From assembly GCF_037975245.1 (NCBI RefSeq), contig NC_092578.1, forward strand, positions 14,802,321 through 14,866,320: a stretch of 64,000 nt of DNA. Direction: 5' to 3'. Below are positions 36,201 to 42,760 of the stretch, piece by piece. The position numbers were made by a program, and so were the translations under genes. The notes under the pieces are model-generated. The model was not told the origin of the DNA, ran no database searches, and saw only the letters and a list, made by a program, of their open reading frames with translations. The DNA comes from Apostichopus japonicus. Taxonomy: Eukaryota; Echinodermata; Holothuroidea; Aspidochirotida; Stichopodidae. The first letter of the stretch is position 1; the number at the start of each line of letters is the position of its first letter.

Positions 36201-39200
36201 GTAAAGATACTCCCTAGATTGCAGGAAATGACCCTTTCCGGGCCTTGCTAATTTGCAGATAAACGGAGAATAAATAGGTGTCGTCGCCATTTTGTCGGAA
36301 AATTACACCAACAGAATATGACAAATGTCAATAGGTATATGAGAGCGCAATAAAATAGTCAATAATAGCGAATAAGTAAAAAGTATAGTGAAAAGCTGAA
36401 AAGGGCGCCAGCAGTCCATTTGAGTCTGTCGGGGGGGGGGGGGGCATCCGCCCCCTGACTGTTTATATGGACGCTCCGCCACTAAGTAAGGGGATGTTGG
36501 AGAACTGGCTGAAATGAGGCAATTCATTGGCCTAAGACGAAGTTGTGTTACGCTTACTGGTACTCACACTCACTGCTTCCACTTTTCACGGGGCGTGAAG
36601 ACGCGGTTGGGGTGACAATGTGGTCTATAGCCAGGGGACGGGCCGAGGGTCCCCCAGCAATTACTAAAATTATTACACCTATATAGTATACGTGTGCATC
36701 GGACAGATCGACAAGTATGCATTGAAAAATGGGCAGATGCACGTTTCGGAGCCTTGGTAAATATTGGGGGGCTTATCATGCATTTGCCCCCTCAACTTTT
36801 TCATAGGGGGGGCTGAGCCCCCCCAAGCCCCCCCCCCCCCAAGCCCCCCCCCCCCCGGTTCCGCCGCCACTGGTAGTATGTGCACGGCGTAGCTCTTTCA
36901 TATAGAATCAAAACTACATTATGAAATGTTTCCCGAAAGGTAATTAGGCCGCTATTGAAGAACTTAGCAAACATAGACTCAGGATGTGTGACCTAATTAG
37001 TTCACCTTGGCTTCGGCTTTGAGTACAACTTTTCTGTATGCTGCCGTGTTGGATGAATCTAACCGTAATAGCAATTACCGACTTTGCAATCCGCGTTATA
37101 GTCATTGCCGACTTTGCAATCTGCGGCCCCCTCACCATTTTGCAAGGTCGGTAAGAAAGACTCCATAGTTTTACCGTTCAGGAAACCAAATACACAAGTA
37201 AACCTCGCGAAGGCGTTCTCTTGTTTCTTTCCTTGGCTGGTCGTGGAGAATAAAACAAAGATAATAAGCACAGACCCTTGCTACACAGGCAAACAAATAC
37301 ACAGAAAATAGTTACCAAAGCCCGCAAAAGGTCGTTTTACACTATCTTGAACCTACATAACTGAGTAGTTAACATAGAAATGCCGACACCTGAACTATAG
37401 AATAACAGGTAGTAAGTTGGGAAAAATGCTATAGTCTCATGGAAAGAAAATGTGAAAATGTACCTGTTACTTCCTCAGGATCTTCGGGATCTCGTGGTAC
37501 TGTATCAAAACAAGAAAATTTAAAATATTAGGTCAGTCTTTATATGTGTCCTTTGTTCTACAGTTATATAACGTACTGTAGCCTATACACCCATTTCTAT
37601 GGCGATTATTTTGTCCCACTATGCATGGTCACCGGTGGGGTGGGGCATGCATGGGAGGGGTAGATGGCATGAGAGTTGACCAGAGGGTCAAATGGAAGTG
37701 CGTGGAGAGACAGAATGTGCAAACAATAACCATAATTAGCAACATAGTTTCTACAATATCAGTTACCCTGGTCAATTATTATTGTTTCTAAATTTCACTC
37801 TTTTTAATCCATTTTAAGAATATTTCCAGCTAATAATTAAGATTCAACTCATAACATAAAAAGCCTTATCTCTGTTTCCTTGTCTCTCTTTTTAACCTTT
37901 CCTGGTTTCTCTCTCTCTCACCCACTCTCTACCAATTTCCCTGTCCTTTAAAACATGCATTTTGCCCATACAATCATCAAAGCTCGTTGTATAAATTCTG
38001 CTTTGAAATGTTGAGTGAAAAGTGATTTACCGATTTCGGTGACGTAGAGCTCAACCCTCATACAAATGTGGTTGGTCCAACTTTTGGGCACGATTCGAAT
38101 GTAACGAGTTCGGATGAATGGGTTCATCACGTTAACTACTATTGTGTCGCTGTCAATGTTAGCATTGAAGACCTAGAGTTGTCGTTTGAAGGAAAGAAAT
38201 TTTTAATAAGATAATTTTTTTTTAAATATTTTATAAAAAAAAAAATAACCAGAGTAGGAAAACATATAAAGGAACAATTAGAATGAATTATCCGTCATGT
38301 GCAATTGGTGCCCTATCAGGCCCGTAGTCAGATCGGGGCGCAGGGGCCGTGTCCCTCTATGTAAACTCCCCCCCCCCCTCCAAATGATGATGCCCCTCAA
38401 AATCAAGAATTCATGGCTACATGGCAGGTCCCAACTAGCCGAAATTGAAACAACAAAATAGACGGAATAAACATAAATAGTAAATGATGTTTTGTGTTTG
38501 TAAAAAAAAAAAATCTCCAAAGTAAACCCTTCCGTATTCAAGCGTAACTATGACTGCAAACTCCTTCATGTACGATATGTTATAACTTGTTTTTAAAATA
38601 AGTGAGAGAAAAAAACGATTGTTTCAAATAACTTAAACTCAGAGTGTTTCTAAGAAGTTATAGGTCTACCTATCAATTGAAGTCATTAGGGTCGCGACCC
38701 GTTTCTTGAAATATATCCCTATGTTATCTATTTCCTATAGGAGATTCGCAAAAAGTATTACTGTAGTGAAAACATTCCTCTTGAAAGTAGCAACACCAAA
38801 ATCGACAAACACCAATTATACACCTACATAGGATCGCCCGATGTCAAAAACATTCAAACAAATAAACTCACTGATGATAACTACTTCCGGTCCGATTAAT
38901 ATATGCAAAGCATATATAGGCTATAGCTATATAGTCTTATATATTTGCATAAACTAGTAATGGCAGTTTTATGAATCTGGATTCATGCTAAAGTTTGTTT
39001 TGAAATGAAATGATCAGTCTCAACATTGTTTGTGACATACACAATTCAACATCTAAAATCTAAACGATCTGCGCTAAAACTGTATTTGCGTAACTTGGAA
39101 AGCGTAAGTAACTTGGAAAGCATAACTTGCGTATTTGGAAAGCGTAACGTTACATATGACGCAACCGCAGATATCGTTATGAATTATTTCTGCGATTGCT

Positions 39201-40681
39201 GAAAGACAGAAAAAATGTACTAAACCAAACATTTTAAATCAAACGGTTGTTCTCACCTTTACCCTTCCATCACTACCGAAGACGCAGCTCCAATGACTAC
39301 CGTCCATACTCACTTCCAGGGTGTAAGTTCTAACCCAATTGAGCTCGTTGTGGTCCCCCTGGGTCTCAATACCAGTAATGGCGTGGGAAGCTCCGAGGTC
39401 TACCTGGAAGAACTGCATCTCGTTGTTGATCTCTGAACACCAAGCGCCATTTAATCCCAGTTCGCCGTCTTTGATTAAGTTCAACCTGCCTCGCTGGGGT
39501 GTTGAAAAATCATCACGGTACGAGGATGCATAAAGGTATTCATCGGGAAAGGTCTCCTCTAGGCCAACGGGGACGCCAGTTAGCTCGGCGATGCCTGGCT
39601 CTGTAATGCATGCAAAACGAAAGATTGTTATGCATATTCATCATGAAATGACCATGCACTGATAAGAGGTATTATTCAGTGTAAGCGTCAGTTTGGGTTG
39701 ACATTCTTAATTCTTTCATATACTGCACTTTCATGTCCCGTTTCTCAAAGCTCTGGTACTGACAGCATGGGCAGTACGAATACCACGCTTCTAGGAATGT
39801 ATAAATAGGAAAAGGTTAGCAACTGTTTCTACTGTCAGTACGAGTTGTTTGAAAGACTGATATATAAGGGACAGTAAAGAGTATTGTTAGCATTGGAAAA
39901 TAATTGTCACAACTGGTTGATTTACTTTACATAAACTAGAATACGAGTTAGCTCGGTCACTCCTGGCTCCGTGTGCAAATGAATTGTTATTATGAATATT
40001 TATCAACTATCCACACGCTCGCTAGGAGATATCCATTGGAAATATTCTTGTTTATGTATGCGTATATGGGAAGTGTGTTCTTTTTGTTCATGGACATGCA
40101 CTTTGTACAGGATATATCCTTACGATTAAGCCTAAACTGTGATAAGATATAGGGATGTACATCATCGAATGTATCCTTCAACAAACTATCAATATTAGAT
40201 TAGAAACTCGATTGAGAGTTATTAATTTCTTTCCCTGGATCATGTGTCTAAATCTCAAAGAGAAATTTAGTTGACGGAAATAATCATACTATTAGCCAAT
40301 CAAGTTTAGTTTTTAGTCATAATTTGACTTTGATACCTTCGGTCAACTGTGACATCAGAAAAACGTATACCGTCTACAAAAGTTTGATCGCATTGAAAGA
40401 TTGATAAAACAATATCAGTCAATCTATTTAGAGAGCATTCGGTCTTCGGTAAGATAAAATACCACGTTTACATTCTTACCTGGGATGGATTTTGCTTTGT
40501 AGCATTGGTCAAGCTCCTTTTTTAACTGATCCAGACCAGTTGGGTTCTGCACATACGTCCCACAAGACTGTGAGAACATGTTAGCGATAGTACTATGGTA
40601 GTCCCATAGTCCGAGTACTTTGGATTCTGACGGCAGTACTGCCACAGAGAGAGCTGTTACTAGAACAGCTAACAGCATCAT
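16660..40681 (-). CDS. Secreted protein with six discoidin (F5/8 type C)-like modules, 21 exons
   Basis: Exons listed separately join in one frame: 3057 nt, 1018 residues plus stop. Order: signal peptide (MMLLAVLVTALSVAVLPSES); canonical F5/8C domain D1 (exons 39257-39600 and 38031-38172); acidic/Pro linker; 63-residue spacer; two duplicate Pro/Gly linkers; short linker; D2-D5 without long spacers; linker; D6; short tail. No transmembrane segment is visible, so it is probably extracellular. After exon 1 every module or linker starts and ends in phase 1, so modules can be duplicated or skipped without frameshift. Known: F5/8C domains are jelly-roll folds binding lipids, glycans or proteins. 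D2-D6 keep only the fold pattern, and D1 alone shows the usual QVDLG, ITGIETQG and RTRYIRIVP motifs. I do not recognise a named orthologue. The 3' end rests on the short last exon and is the least certain part. Confidence 0.82.
16726..16928. repeat. ~36-bp tandem repeat, 5-6 copies
   Basis: The units read GAAGAGTTTTACATCCTGTT then TGGGAGGATTAATGT, with small variations. It lies in the last intron of the discoidin gene. Confidence 0.88.
17097..17132 (-). CDS. Discoidin gene linker exon after D6
   Basis: The exon is 36 nt, phase 1-1, between CTCTCTTCACAG and GTGAGT. It encodes NVKYSVTTAIQE. It matches in size and phase the 36-nt linker after D1, which supports it despite its shortness. Confidence 0.6.
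17133..18590. other. Discoidin gene intron, with RY/TA microsatellite
   Basis: No exon was recognised. A long (TA)n/(TATG)n microsatellite fills 18141-18227. At about 17438-17570 several GAGATCTC-type palindromic units (TGCGAGATCTC, CGTGAGATCTCAC) form a small degenerate tandem. Confidence 0.6.
18141..18227. repeat. (TA)n microsatellite
   Basis: This is about 87 bp of nearly pure TA dinucleotide with scattered TG and AC interruptions. Confidence 0.95.
18591..18714 (-). CDS. Discoidin gene D6, C-terminal half
   Basis: The exon is 124 nt, phase 0-1, with acceptor CAG and donor GTATGT. It encodes TFAGNGVSVDLGGLKYAEIQ then VLITEAEGDGVKFEYELEIS. The start at TFAGN is exactly where module D4 is also split. 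It lacks the RYIRI motif of a canonical F5/8C domain. Confidence 0.82.
19934..20145 (-). CDS. Discoidin gene D6, N-terminal half
   Basis: The exon is 212 nt, phase 1-0, with donor GTAAGG. It encodes ADPRAVISGNYAHSETVSGQ, TLGIIFEKAETVHRFTMGSA and SFQLFFKASPEDTDYVSVTV. The pattern of hydrophobic strands (LGIIFEKA, ISFQLFF, YVSVTV) follows the F5/8C jelly roll, but the conserved Trp and QVDLG are missing. Confidence 0.85.
20415..20830. repeat. ~140-bp tandem repeat, 3 copies
   Basis: CATCAGATTAAATAACAATT, GTTTGATCAATCACAAACTT and AAGTAATACTTATTATT recur from 20454, 20599 and 20738. Each unit ends in a C-run followed by an A-run. Confidence 0.9.
20995..21048 (-). CDS. Discoidin gene linker exon between D5 and D6
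   Basis: The exon is 54 nt, phase 1-1, following GATTTTTAG, with donor GTAAAT. It encodes EHHVEVSVQQASGEPDQP, a polar, probably unstructured spacer. It has the same length and phase as the 54-nt linker before D2. Confidence 0.72.
21062..21392 (-). mobile_element. tRNA-derived SINE (full-length-like copy)
   Basis: On the minus strand the copy starts with a tRNA-like head. Box A is GTGGCCAATTGGCTAAG and box B is GGTTTGATTCC. A body with TTGGGCAAGATGC and CCAGGGGTTAAATGGGTA follows, and it ends near TATATAAAAATC. It lies just upstream of the 54-nt linker exon. Related fragments are at 735-866 and 62765-62832. Confidence 0.78.
21688..21785 (+). repeat. Short tRNA-like SINE piece between TA microsatellites
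   Basis: CCATGGCCTAGTTGGTTTGG (box A-like) and GGTTCGAATCCCGG (box B) lie closer together than in a tRNA. TATATA runs flank the piece (about 21569 and 21795). It is a decayed SINE head, not a functional tRNA. Confidence 0.6.
22207..22330 (-). CDS. Discoidin gene D5, C-terminal half
   Basis: The exon is 124 nt, phase 0-1, following TTTTACACAG, with donor GTACGT. It encodes TFTFGSASFDATFEIKGLRI then LPIVQTTLDVVSFSYSVDFV. GLRILPI occupies the place of RYIRIVP in D1. Confidence 0.82.
22738..22792. repeat. G-rich polypurine tract
   Basis: Repeated GGGGAGG, GGGAAGG and GGGAGG units give many G-runs of three or more on the + strand, a candidate G-quadruplex. It lies in the intron between the D5 halves, on the non-template side for the minus-strand gene's antisense. 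Confidence 0.8.
23341..23585 (-). CDS. Discoidin gene D5, N-terminal half
   Basis: The exon is 245 nt, phase 1-0, donor GTAAAT. It encodes ELIGSTASIFSPGSKGGSFQ, GEWTLAAHGESPYLEFVFDR and SFELERSYDGESFELVMDGD. It shows the F5/8C order: W, then L-E-F-V-F-D (in place of QVDLG), then a YDG/F pair. An in-frame ATG upstream at about 23664 lies in the intron and is not the start. Confidence 0.88.
24312..24444 (-). CDS. Discoidin gene D4, C-terminal half
   Basis: The exon is 133 nt, phase 0-1, with donor GTATGT. It encodes TFAGNTNDVDIVEHMLNLDC then KYIVFKPSQYDQSICAEIFI. KYIVFKP is at the place of RYIRIVP. Two Cys residues may pair. Confidence 0.85.
24466..24692. repeat. ~70-bp tandem repeat, 3 copies
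   Basis: GATTTTGGCATTTGCAACAT, AACATAATAAACA and TTGGTCAACATGATCAGAT recur at about 70-bp spacing, immediately upstream of the D4 C-terminal exon. The copies are well diverged. Confidence 0.75.
25216..25448 (-). CDS. Discoidin gene D4, N-terminal half
   Basis: The exon is 233 nt, phase 1-0, after TCGATTCTCAG, with donor GTAAGT. It encodes ELANHYLHFRWEESDPIDQS, GVLFSLSELQEVTRIESKGC and LSEYQLECRHHYAKSGSQH. It has exactly the length of the D3 N-half exon, which supports duplication of a two-exon module. Confidence 0.86.
25811..25934 (-). CDS. Discoidin gene D3, C-terminal half
   Basis: The exon is 124 nt, phase 0-1, with donor GTTAGT. It encodes IFSTGETVQLDFISCEGLRV then EVTSWQDEASFFGVFYLQIE. 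GLRVEVTSW replaces the canonical RYIRIVPxxW, so this module keeps the tryptophan. Confidence 0.86.
26178..26538. mobile_element. Non-autonomous hAT element (361 bp)
   Basis: The inverted ends CAGGGGTGGGCAACC and GGTTGCCCACCCCTG match perfectly. The 8-bp target duplication TATTAGAG is perfect (26170-26177 and 26539-26546). It lies in the intron between the D3 halves. It contains GGCGGGCCGCATGTGGCCCG near the right end and has no transposase. Confidence 0.92.
27209..27441 (-). CDS. Discoidin gene D3, N-terminal half
   Basis: The exon is 233 nt, phase 1-0, with donor GTGAGT. It encodes ELREAPQVVTGPIYDGNVIR, WAWDALSSGEGETQEVYFSR and YKLQYLSGENQWTEIEYDET. The YKLQYLSGENQW segment is the best conserved F5/8C signature outside D1 and D2 (compare YTLEVSMDGSHW in D1). 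Confidence 0.88.
27847..28232. mobile_element. hAT-type MITE (386 bp), CAGTGGCGGAGC family
   Basis: The ends are CAGTGGCGGAGC and GCTCCGCCACTG, a perfect 12-bp inverted pair. The flanks TGTGTACA (27839-27846) and TGGTGTACA (28233-28241) are a target duplication with a one-base change. It contains the shared core (GCGGAGCGCCACCACAGG, then GCGTAGCGTACAG) at about 27919. The next copy, at 36080-36484, is closely similar along its whole length. Confidence 0.87.
28563..28701 (-). CDS. Discoidin gene D2, C-terminal half
   Basis: The exon is 139 nt, phase 0-1, after TTTTTCTTTCAG, with donor GTGAGT. It encodes RIVGNDDDSSPRDHIYSPAI then FTSRLRIFMLDWHSKPAMWI and RLYMG. The G-N-D, SPAI, SRLRI and DWHSKPAMWIRLY elements match the F5/8C C-terminal half, so D2 is the second-most canonical module. 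Confidence 0.9.
29242..29450 (-). CDS. Discoidin gene D2, N-terminal half (donor uncertain)
   Basis: The exon starts after TTTGTTACAG in phase 1. It encodes NFDYEWHPLTFDRNIYLEFS, GYAVHIRGFSTTGRPGFEEW and EYKIMYLNPYTNQWTWLRDG. The IRGFSTTG and EYKIMYL...W strands are F5/8C-like. The next exon needs a phase-0 end. The placed donor (TTG|GTCGGT) is non-ideal, and GAA|GTCATG at 29258 is an alternative that shortens the exon by 15 nt. Confidence 0.8.
30330..30383 (-). CDS. Discoidin gene linker exon before D2
   Basis: The exon is 54 nt, phase 1-1, between TTTTCTTCAG and GTAAGT. It encodes DFLQIPREVSTFGGVEPI. Confidence 0.75.
31210..31308 (-). CDS. Discoidin gene Pro/Gly linker exon, downstream duplicate
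   Basis: The exon is 99 nt, phase 1-1, with donor GTAAGC. It encodes GVEGQPLDPNLKVEPLIISG then GGPIVDYVAPSLG. Relative to its twin the acceptor has shifted by 3 nt: a GCAG here replaces the ACAG of the other copy. The frame is retained. Confidence 0.78.
31545..31646 (-). CDS. Discoidin gene Pro/Gly linker exon, upstream duplicate
   Basis: The exon is 102 nt, phase 1-1, between CTTTCTTACAG and GTAAGC. It encodes GVVGQPLDPNLKVDPLIISG then GGPIVDYVAPSEG. It differs from its twin at four or so residues (V/E, D/E, E/L and the extra first Ala). Confidence 0.8.
32450..33025. mobile_element. Interspersed repeat ending in a 30-bp hairpin
   Basis: The body carries recurring TGACCTTTGACCCCAAATTT, AAGTTTCATGAAATCCCATC and GATAGAGTGATAG motifs. 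This is typical of an interspersed repeat type common in marine invertebrates. It ends at 32996-33025 in a near-perfect palindrome (TAGCTCAC..GCATGC..ATGAGCTA) followed by an A-rich stretch. The class is uncertain. Confidence 0.6.
33026..33441. other. Discoidin gene intron without recognised content
   Basis: This is AT-rich sequence between the hairpin-ended repeat and the 189-nt exon. I see no further exon or bounded element. Confidence 0.5.
33442..33630 (-). CDS. Discoidin gene 63-residue spacer exon
   Basis: The exon is 189 nt, phase 1-1, with donor GTAACT. It encodes FETQVLGVNPKQPEALVVKS, FSANQVNAGMLPEQWSEKSR and ISFEHLKLQPELYEVEP. No domain was recognised. It is coding by phase, length and splice borders. 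Confidence 0.78.
33631..35745. other. Discoidin gene intron without recognised exons
   Basis: Mostly AT-rich unique-looking sequence. A short stretch at about 34140-34215 is a degenerate AGGCTAGGCCTA-type simple repeat. No coding exon was found. Confidence 0.5.
35754..36872. mobile_element. hAT-type MITE (outer element), interrupted by a related insertion
   Basis: It is bounded by CAGGCGCGGCGGAACGG and CCGGTTCCGCCGCCACTG, with a perfect 8-bp duplication GTAGTATG (35746-35753 and 36873-36880). It carries the shared core at about 35815 (GCGGAGCGCCACCATCGG, then GCGCGGAGCGTACAAG). The copy at 36080-36484 sits inside it, so the outer element is about 700 bp without the insertion. Confidence 0.88.
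36080..36484. mobile_element. hAT-type MITE (405 bp) nested in 35754-36872
   Basis: The ends CAGTGGCGGAGC and GCTCCGCCACTA form an inverted pair. A perfect 8-bp duplication AGTAAGGG lies at 36072-36079 and 36485-36492. It is nearly the same element as 27847-28232. It has G-tracts next to its ends and the shared core at about 36152. Confidence 0.93.
37464..37499 (-). CDS. Discoidin gene acidic linker exon after D1
   Basis: The exon is 36 nt, phase 1-1, between GATACAG and GTACAT. It encodes PRDPEDPEEVT with one shared codon at each side, an extended acidic/proline linker. Confidence 0.72.
38031..38172 (-). CDS. Discoidin gene D1, C-terminal half
   Basis: The exon is 142 nt, phase 0-1, donor GTAAAT. 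It encodes VFNANIDSDTIVVNVMNPFI then RTRYIRIVPKSWTNHICMRV and ELYVTEI. The NPFIRTRYIRIVPxxW...MRVELY string is the textbook C-terminal half of F5/8 type C domains. Confidence 0.95.
39257..39600 (-). CDS. Discoidin gene D1, N-terminal half
   Basis: The exon is 344 nt, phase 1-0, with donor GTGAGA. It encodes GAWCSEINNEMQFFQVDLGA, HAITGIETQGDHNELNWVRT and YTLEVSMDGSHWSCVFGSDG. It is a canonical F5/8C core: AWC, QVDLG, I-x-GIETQG and a YTLEVSxDGxxW strand. Upstream residues (ELTGVPVGLEETFPDEYLYA) match the G-x-x-S-entry of the domain. Confidence 0.95.
40480..40681 (-). CDS. Discoidin gene exon 1: signal peptide and Cys pair
   Basis: Translation starts at ATG 40681, the first of two adjacent ATGs. 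MMLLAVLVTALSVAVLPSES is a typical secretory signal peptide. The mature start, KVLGLWDYHSTIANMFSQSC, is followed by a second Cys in ELDQCYKAK. It ends at GTAAGA in phase 1, which fits D1. A stop-containing A/T-rich stretch lies directly upstream, so no larger N-terminus is visible. No TATA box is evident. Confidence 0.85.
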
Positions 40682-40954
40682 CGTAATGATGTTTAAATCT
40701 GCTGATTAAAATAGACGTTATTTGTAACTCTGACACGGGAAGAATCTGTCGTTTTCTCATCTTAATAATCAGAGCAACACATACACAATCATGGTTATGT
40801 AATATGTAAATGACGTAATGAAAACAGGTTGAAATAGTGGGAAGAGAGAAAGGGGTGAGCGAGGGACAGGGATTGGTTATTATAGTTTAGTATTTCCCAA
40901 GGGCCATGCAGGAAGCCAACTTAAGCTCATTTGAAAAACCCAATCGATATGACA

Positions 40955-41362
40955 AATGGTGGATGAACACCGGCTTATACTAAGCATTTTCTTTTCGATG
41001 AGTGTTCAGAGAGTTACGAGACAGGATTGTTTTTTGTCGCACCATATGCTGCTCCAGGGACGGCCAGTTAACGTCCCTATCCGAAGGACGTTTACTTCAG
41101 CATCTGACGACTCTCTCAAATATGTATGTATATGTGATCTTCCAAGCAGGAACTCGCGAAAGAAGCCATGGAGGCTTATAGACTCGCAAGCTGACCGAAG
41201 CCAATCTCTCGGCACACATCCATTTAACGTCCATGTCGGGAAGTTGTTATTGAACAACACCCTTGCCAGACGACACACCTTGCTGTCGGCGGGGAATCGA
41301 ACCGGGGATCTCATGACTGGGAGACGCCGGCGTTAACCACTAGGCTATACACTCCGCCTATA
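40955..41362 (-). mobile_element. tRNA-derived SINE
   Basis: On the minus strand the head at about 41356-41284 reads TATAGCCTAGTGGTTAACGC (box A-like), with box B GGTTCGATTCC. The body contains GGCTTCTTTCGCGAGTTCCT and GGGACGTTAACTGGCCGTCC. It lies just upstream of the discoidin first exon. Related copies are at 50560-50830 and 55290-55620. Confidence 0.8.
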
Positions 41363-41380
41363 AATACTTAGGGAGGTGAA

Positions 41381-41880
41381 GGCAACCTATTCATCATCGC
41401 TGCAATGCAGGTATGTAGCTATGAGGCTTTGTAGCTGTGCAGATATGCAACGATGCAGCTATGCAGCTGTGCAGCTATGCAGATGTGTAGCTATGCAACT
41501 ATGCAGCTATGTTGAACGTTCTTTTCGAAAACCACTGGAAGAATAGAACCAAAGCTCATGTTCCCAATTCTCAGACCAGAAATATCAAATCGACGGAAGA
41601 CTTCGCTTCACAACACTGCAAAGCAACAATTTGATACGTCAAGGAAAATCTGGTCCCTGGTGAGGATTTGATCCGGGAACTTAATAATTGTGGGGCAGAG
41701 ACTCTAACAGCATCATAATGCAATTATATTTAGGGATCAGAGGAGGAGAAGGGTACCTTCACATTTAGGGATTAGGGGAGGAGGGAACCTACACATTAAG
41801 GGATTAGAGGAGGAGGGTGCCTTCACATTAAGGGAGGGTGCCTTCACTTTTAGGGATTAGCGGATTGGGCTGATTAGGAG
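41381..41880. repeat. Second SINE-like piece and short simple repeats upstream of the discoidin gene
   Basis: 41400-41515 is a GCAGCTATGCA simple repeat. 41530-41710 resembles a SINE related to 55500-55620 and 58430-58612 (CAGAAATATCAAATCGACGG; minus-strand GGATCAAATCCTC). 41715-41880 repeats AGGGATTAGAGGAGGAGGGT. Confidence 0.6.
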
Positions 41881-41912
41881 ATATCTATTCTCTTGTACAT
41901 ACATAGTCTTAC

Positions 41913-41979
41913 CTTTGCCTTCTTTCGTTGCGCAATATCGTAAAGCCACTTGGGCGGGGTCTTCTCAAACTCTGCTGTC
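41913..41979 (-). CDS. Unassigned candidate coding exon (AEFEKTPPKWLYDIAQRKK)
   Basis: The exon has 67 nt between an acceptor CGATCCAG and a donor GTAAGA. It is open in the frame TAEFEKTPPKWLYDIAQRKK plus AK. The composition (charged, PPKW, basic end) is protein-like and codon use looks coding. It starts in phase 2 and ends in phase 0, which does not fit the discoidin gene. It may belong to another minus-strand gene or to a pseudoexon. I cannot name the family. Confidence 0.4.
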
Positions 41980-42369
41980 CTGGATCGAAAAACAAAGGAA
42001 CAAAACACAATAAACGAGAGAAAAGGATATACAAGAATTTAAAACTTAGTAAATTTTGTTGATAGCCACTCATTCATTTTAGAGATAATTTTTATCATTC
42101 AGCACCCACCCACCCACCCTCCCCCTCTACCCGTCTCCTTGCGCTTGTATGACTTTTTAAGAAGACCATGTATAGTCGTTTAGTCTCAGAATCGAGTCTG
42201 GGCGGAAGCTATAATATCGAGTCAAATGCGCGATGACTTCGTTGAATAATGTTAGTTATTAGTGGGTGTGTTGTTCTACACTACCGAAATAAGGAGTACC
42301 AACCAGATCTGATCCTGGAATATATACTATAGGCTACATCAATAGGCAGCGCAAAAATCCAGCACCTTT

Positions 42370-42760
42370 GAAGTCATTTTTTATAGATGTGAATGTTATG
42401 TGACTAGTCACGAATCGTTATCTGACCTTTAGAGTATTAATGAGACTTAAATAGAAATGTGGTTTAAGTATAGCTATGTGTGAGCCAAATGCAGTTTCGT
42501 GTCTCAATGAGTCACGTGAGGCTATAGTTTTGTGACACGTATGTAACTAGTTTTGTGACTAGTCATGTGACCAGTTATTTGATTAGTTGTGTGACCATTG
42601 TGTGGCTAGTTATGTGACGTTAGTTATTTGACTTTAGTAACGTGTCTTCAACTGTACTTATGTCACTTAATAGTTAACATATGAGACTCATCATGTGATT
42701 TGTCACGTGCGTTAAGACTTAGGGGCTAGTTTGGTCACTAGGTATACGATTTTGTAACTA
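42370..42760. repeat. Degenerate GTGACTAGT-type simple repeat
   Basis: GTGACTAGTCA, GTGACCAGTTA, GTGACGTTAGTTA and similar units recur with no fixed length. There is no coding signal. Confidence 0.6.

Noticed and set aside
36541-36600. A discoidin-gene exon near 36.55 kb (splice-like GTGAGT on the minus strand)
   Set aside because: It lies inside a bounded transposable element (35754-36872) and encodes nothing module-like.
40955-41362. A functional tRNA gene on the minus strand
   Set aside because: Boxes A and B are present, but arms do not pair properly and SINE body sequence shared with other copies follows.
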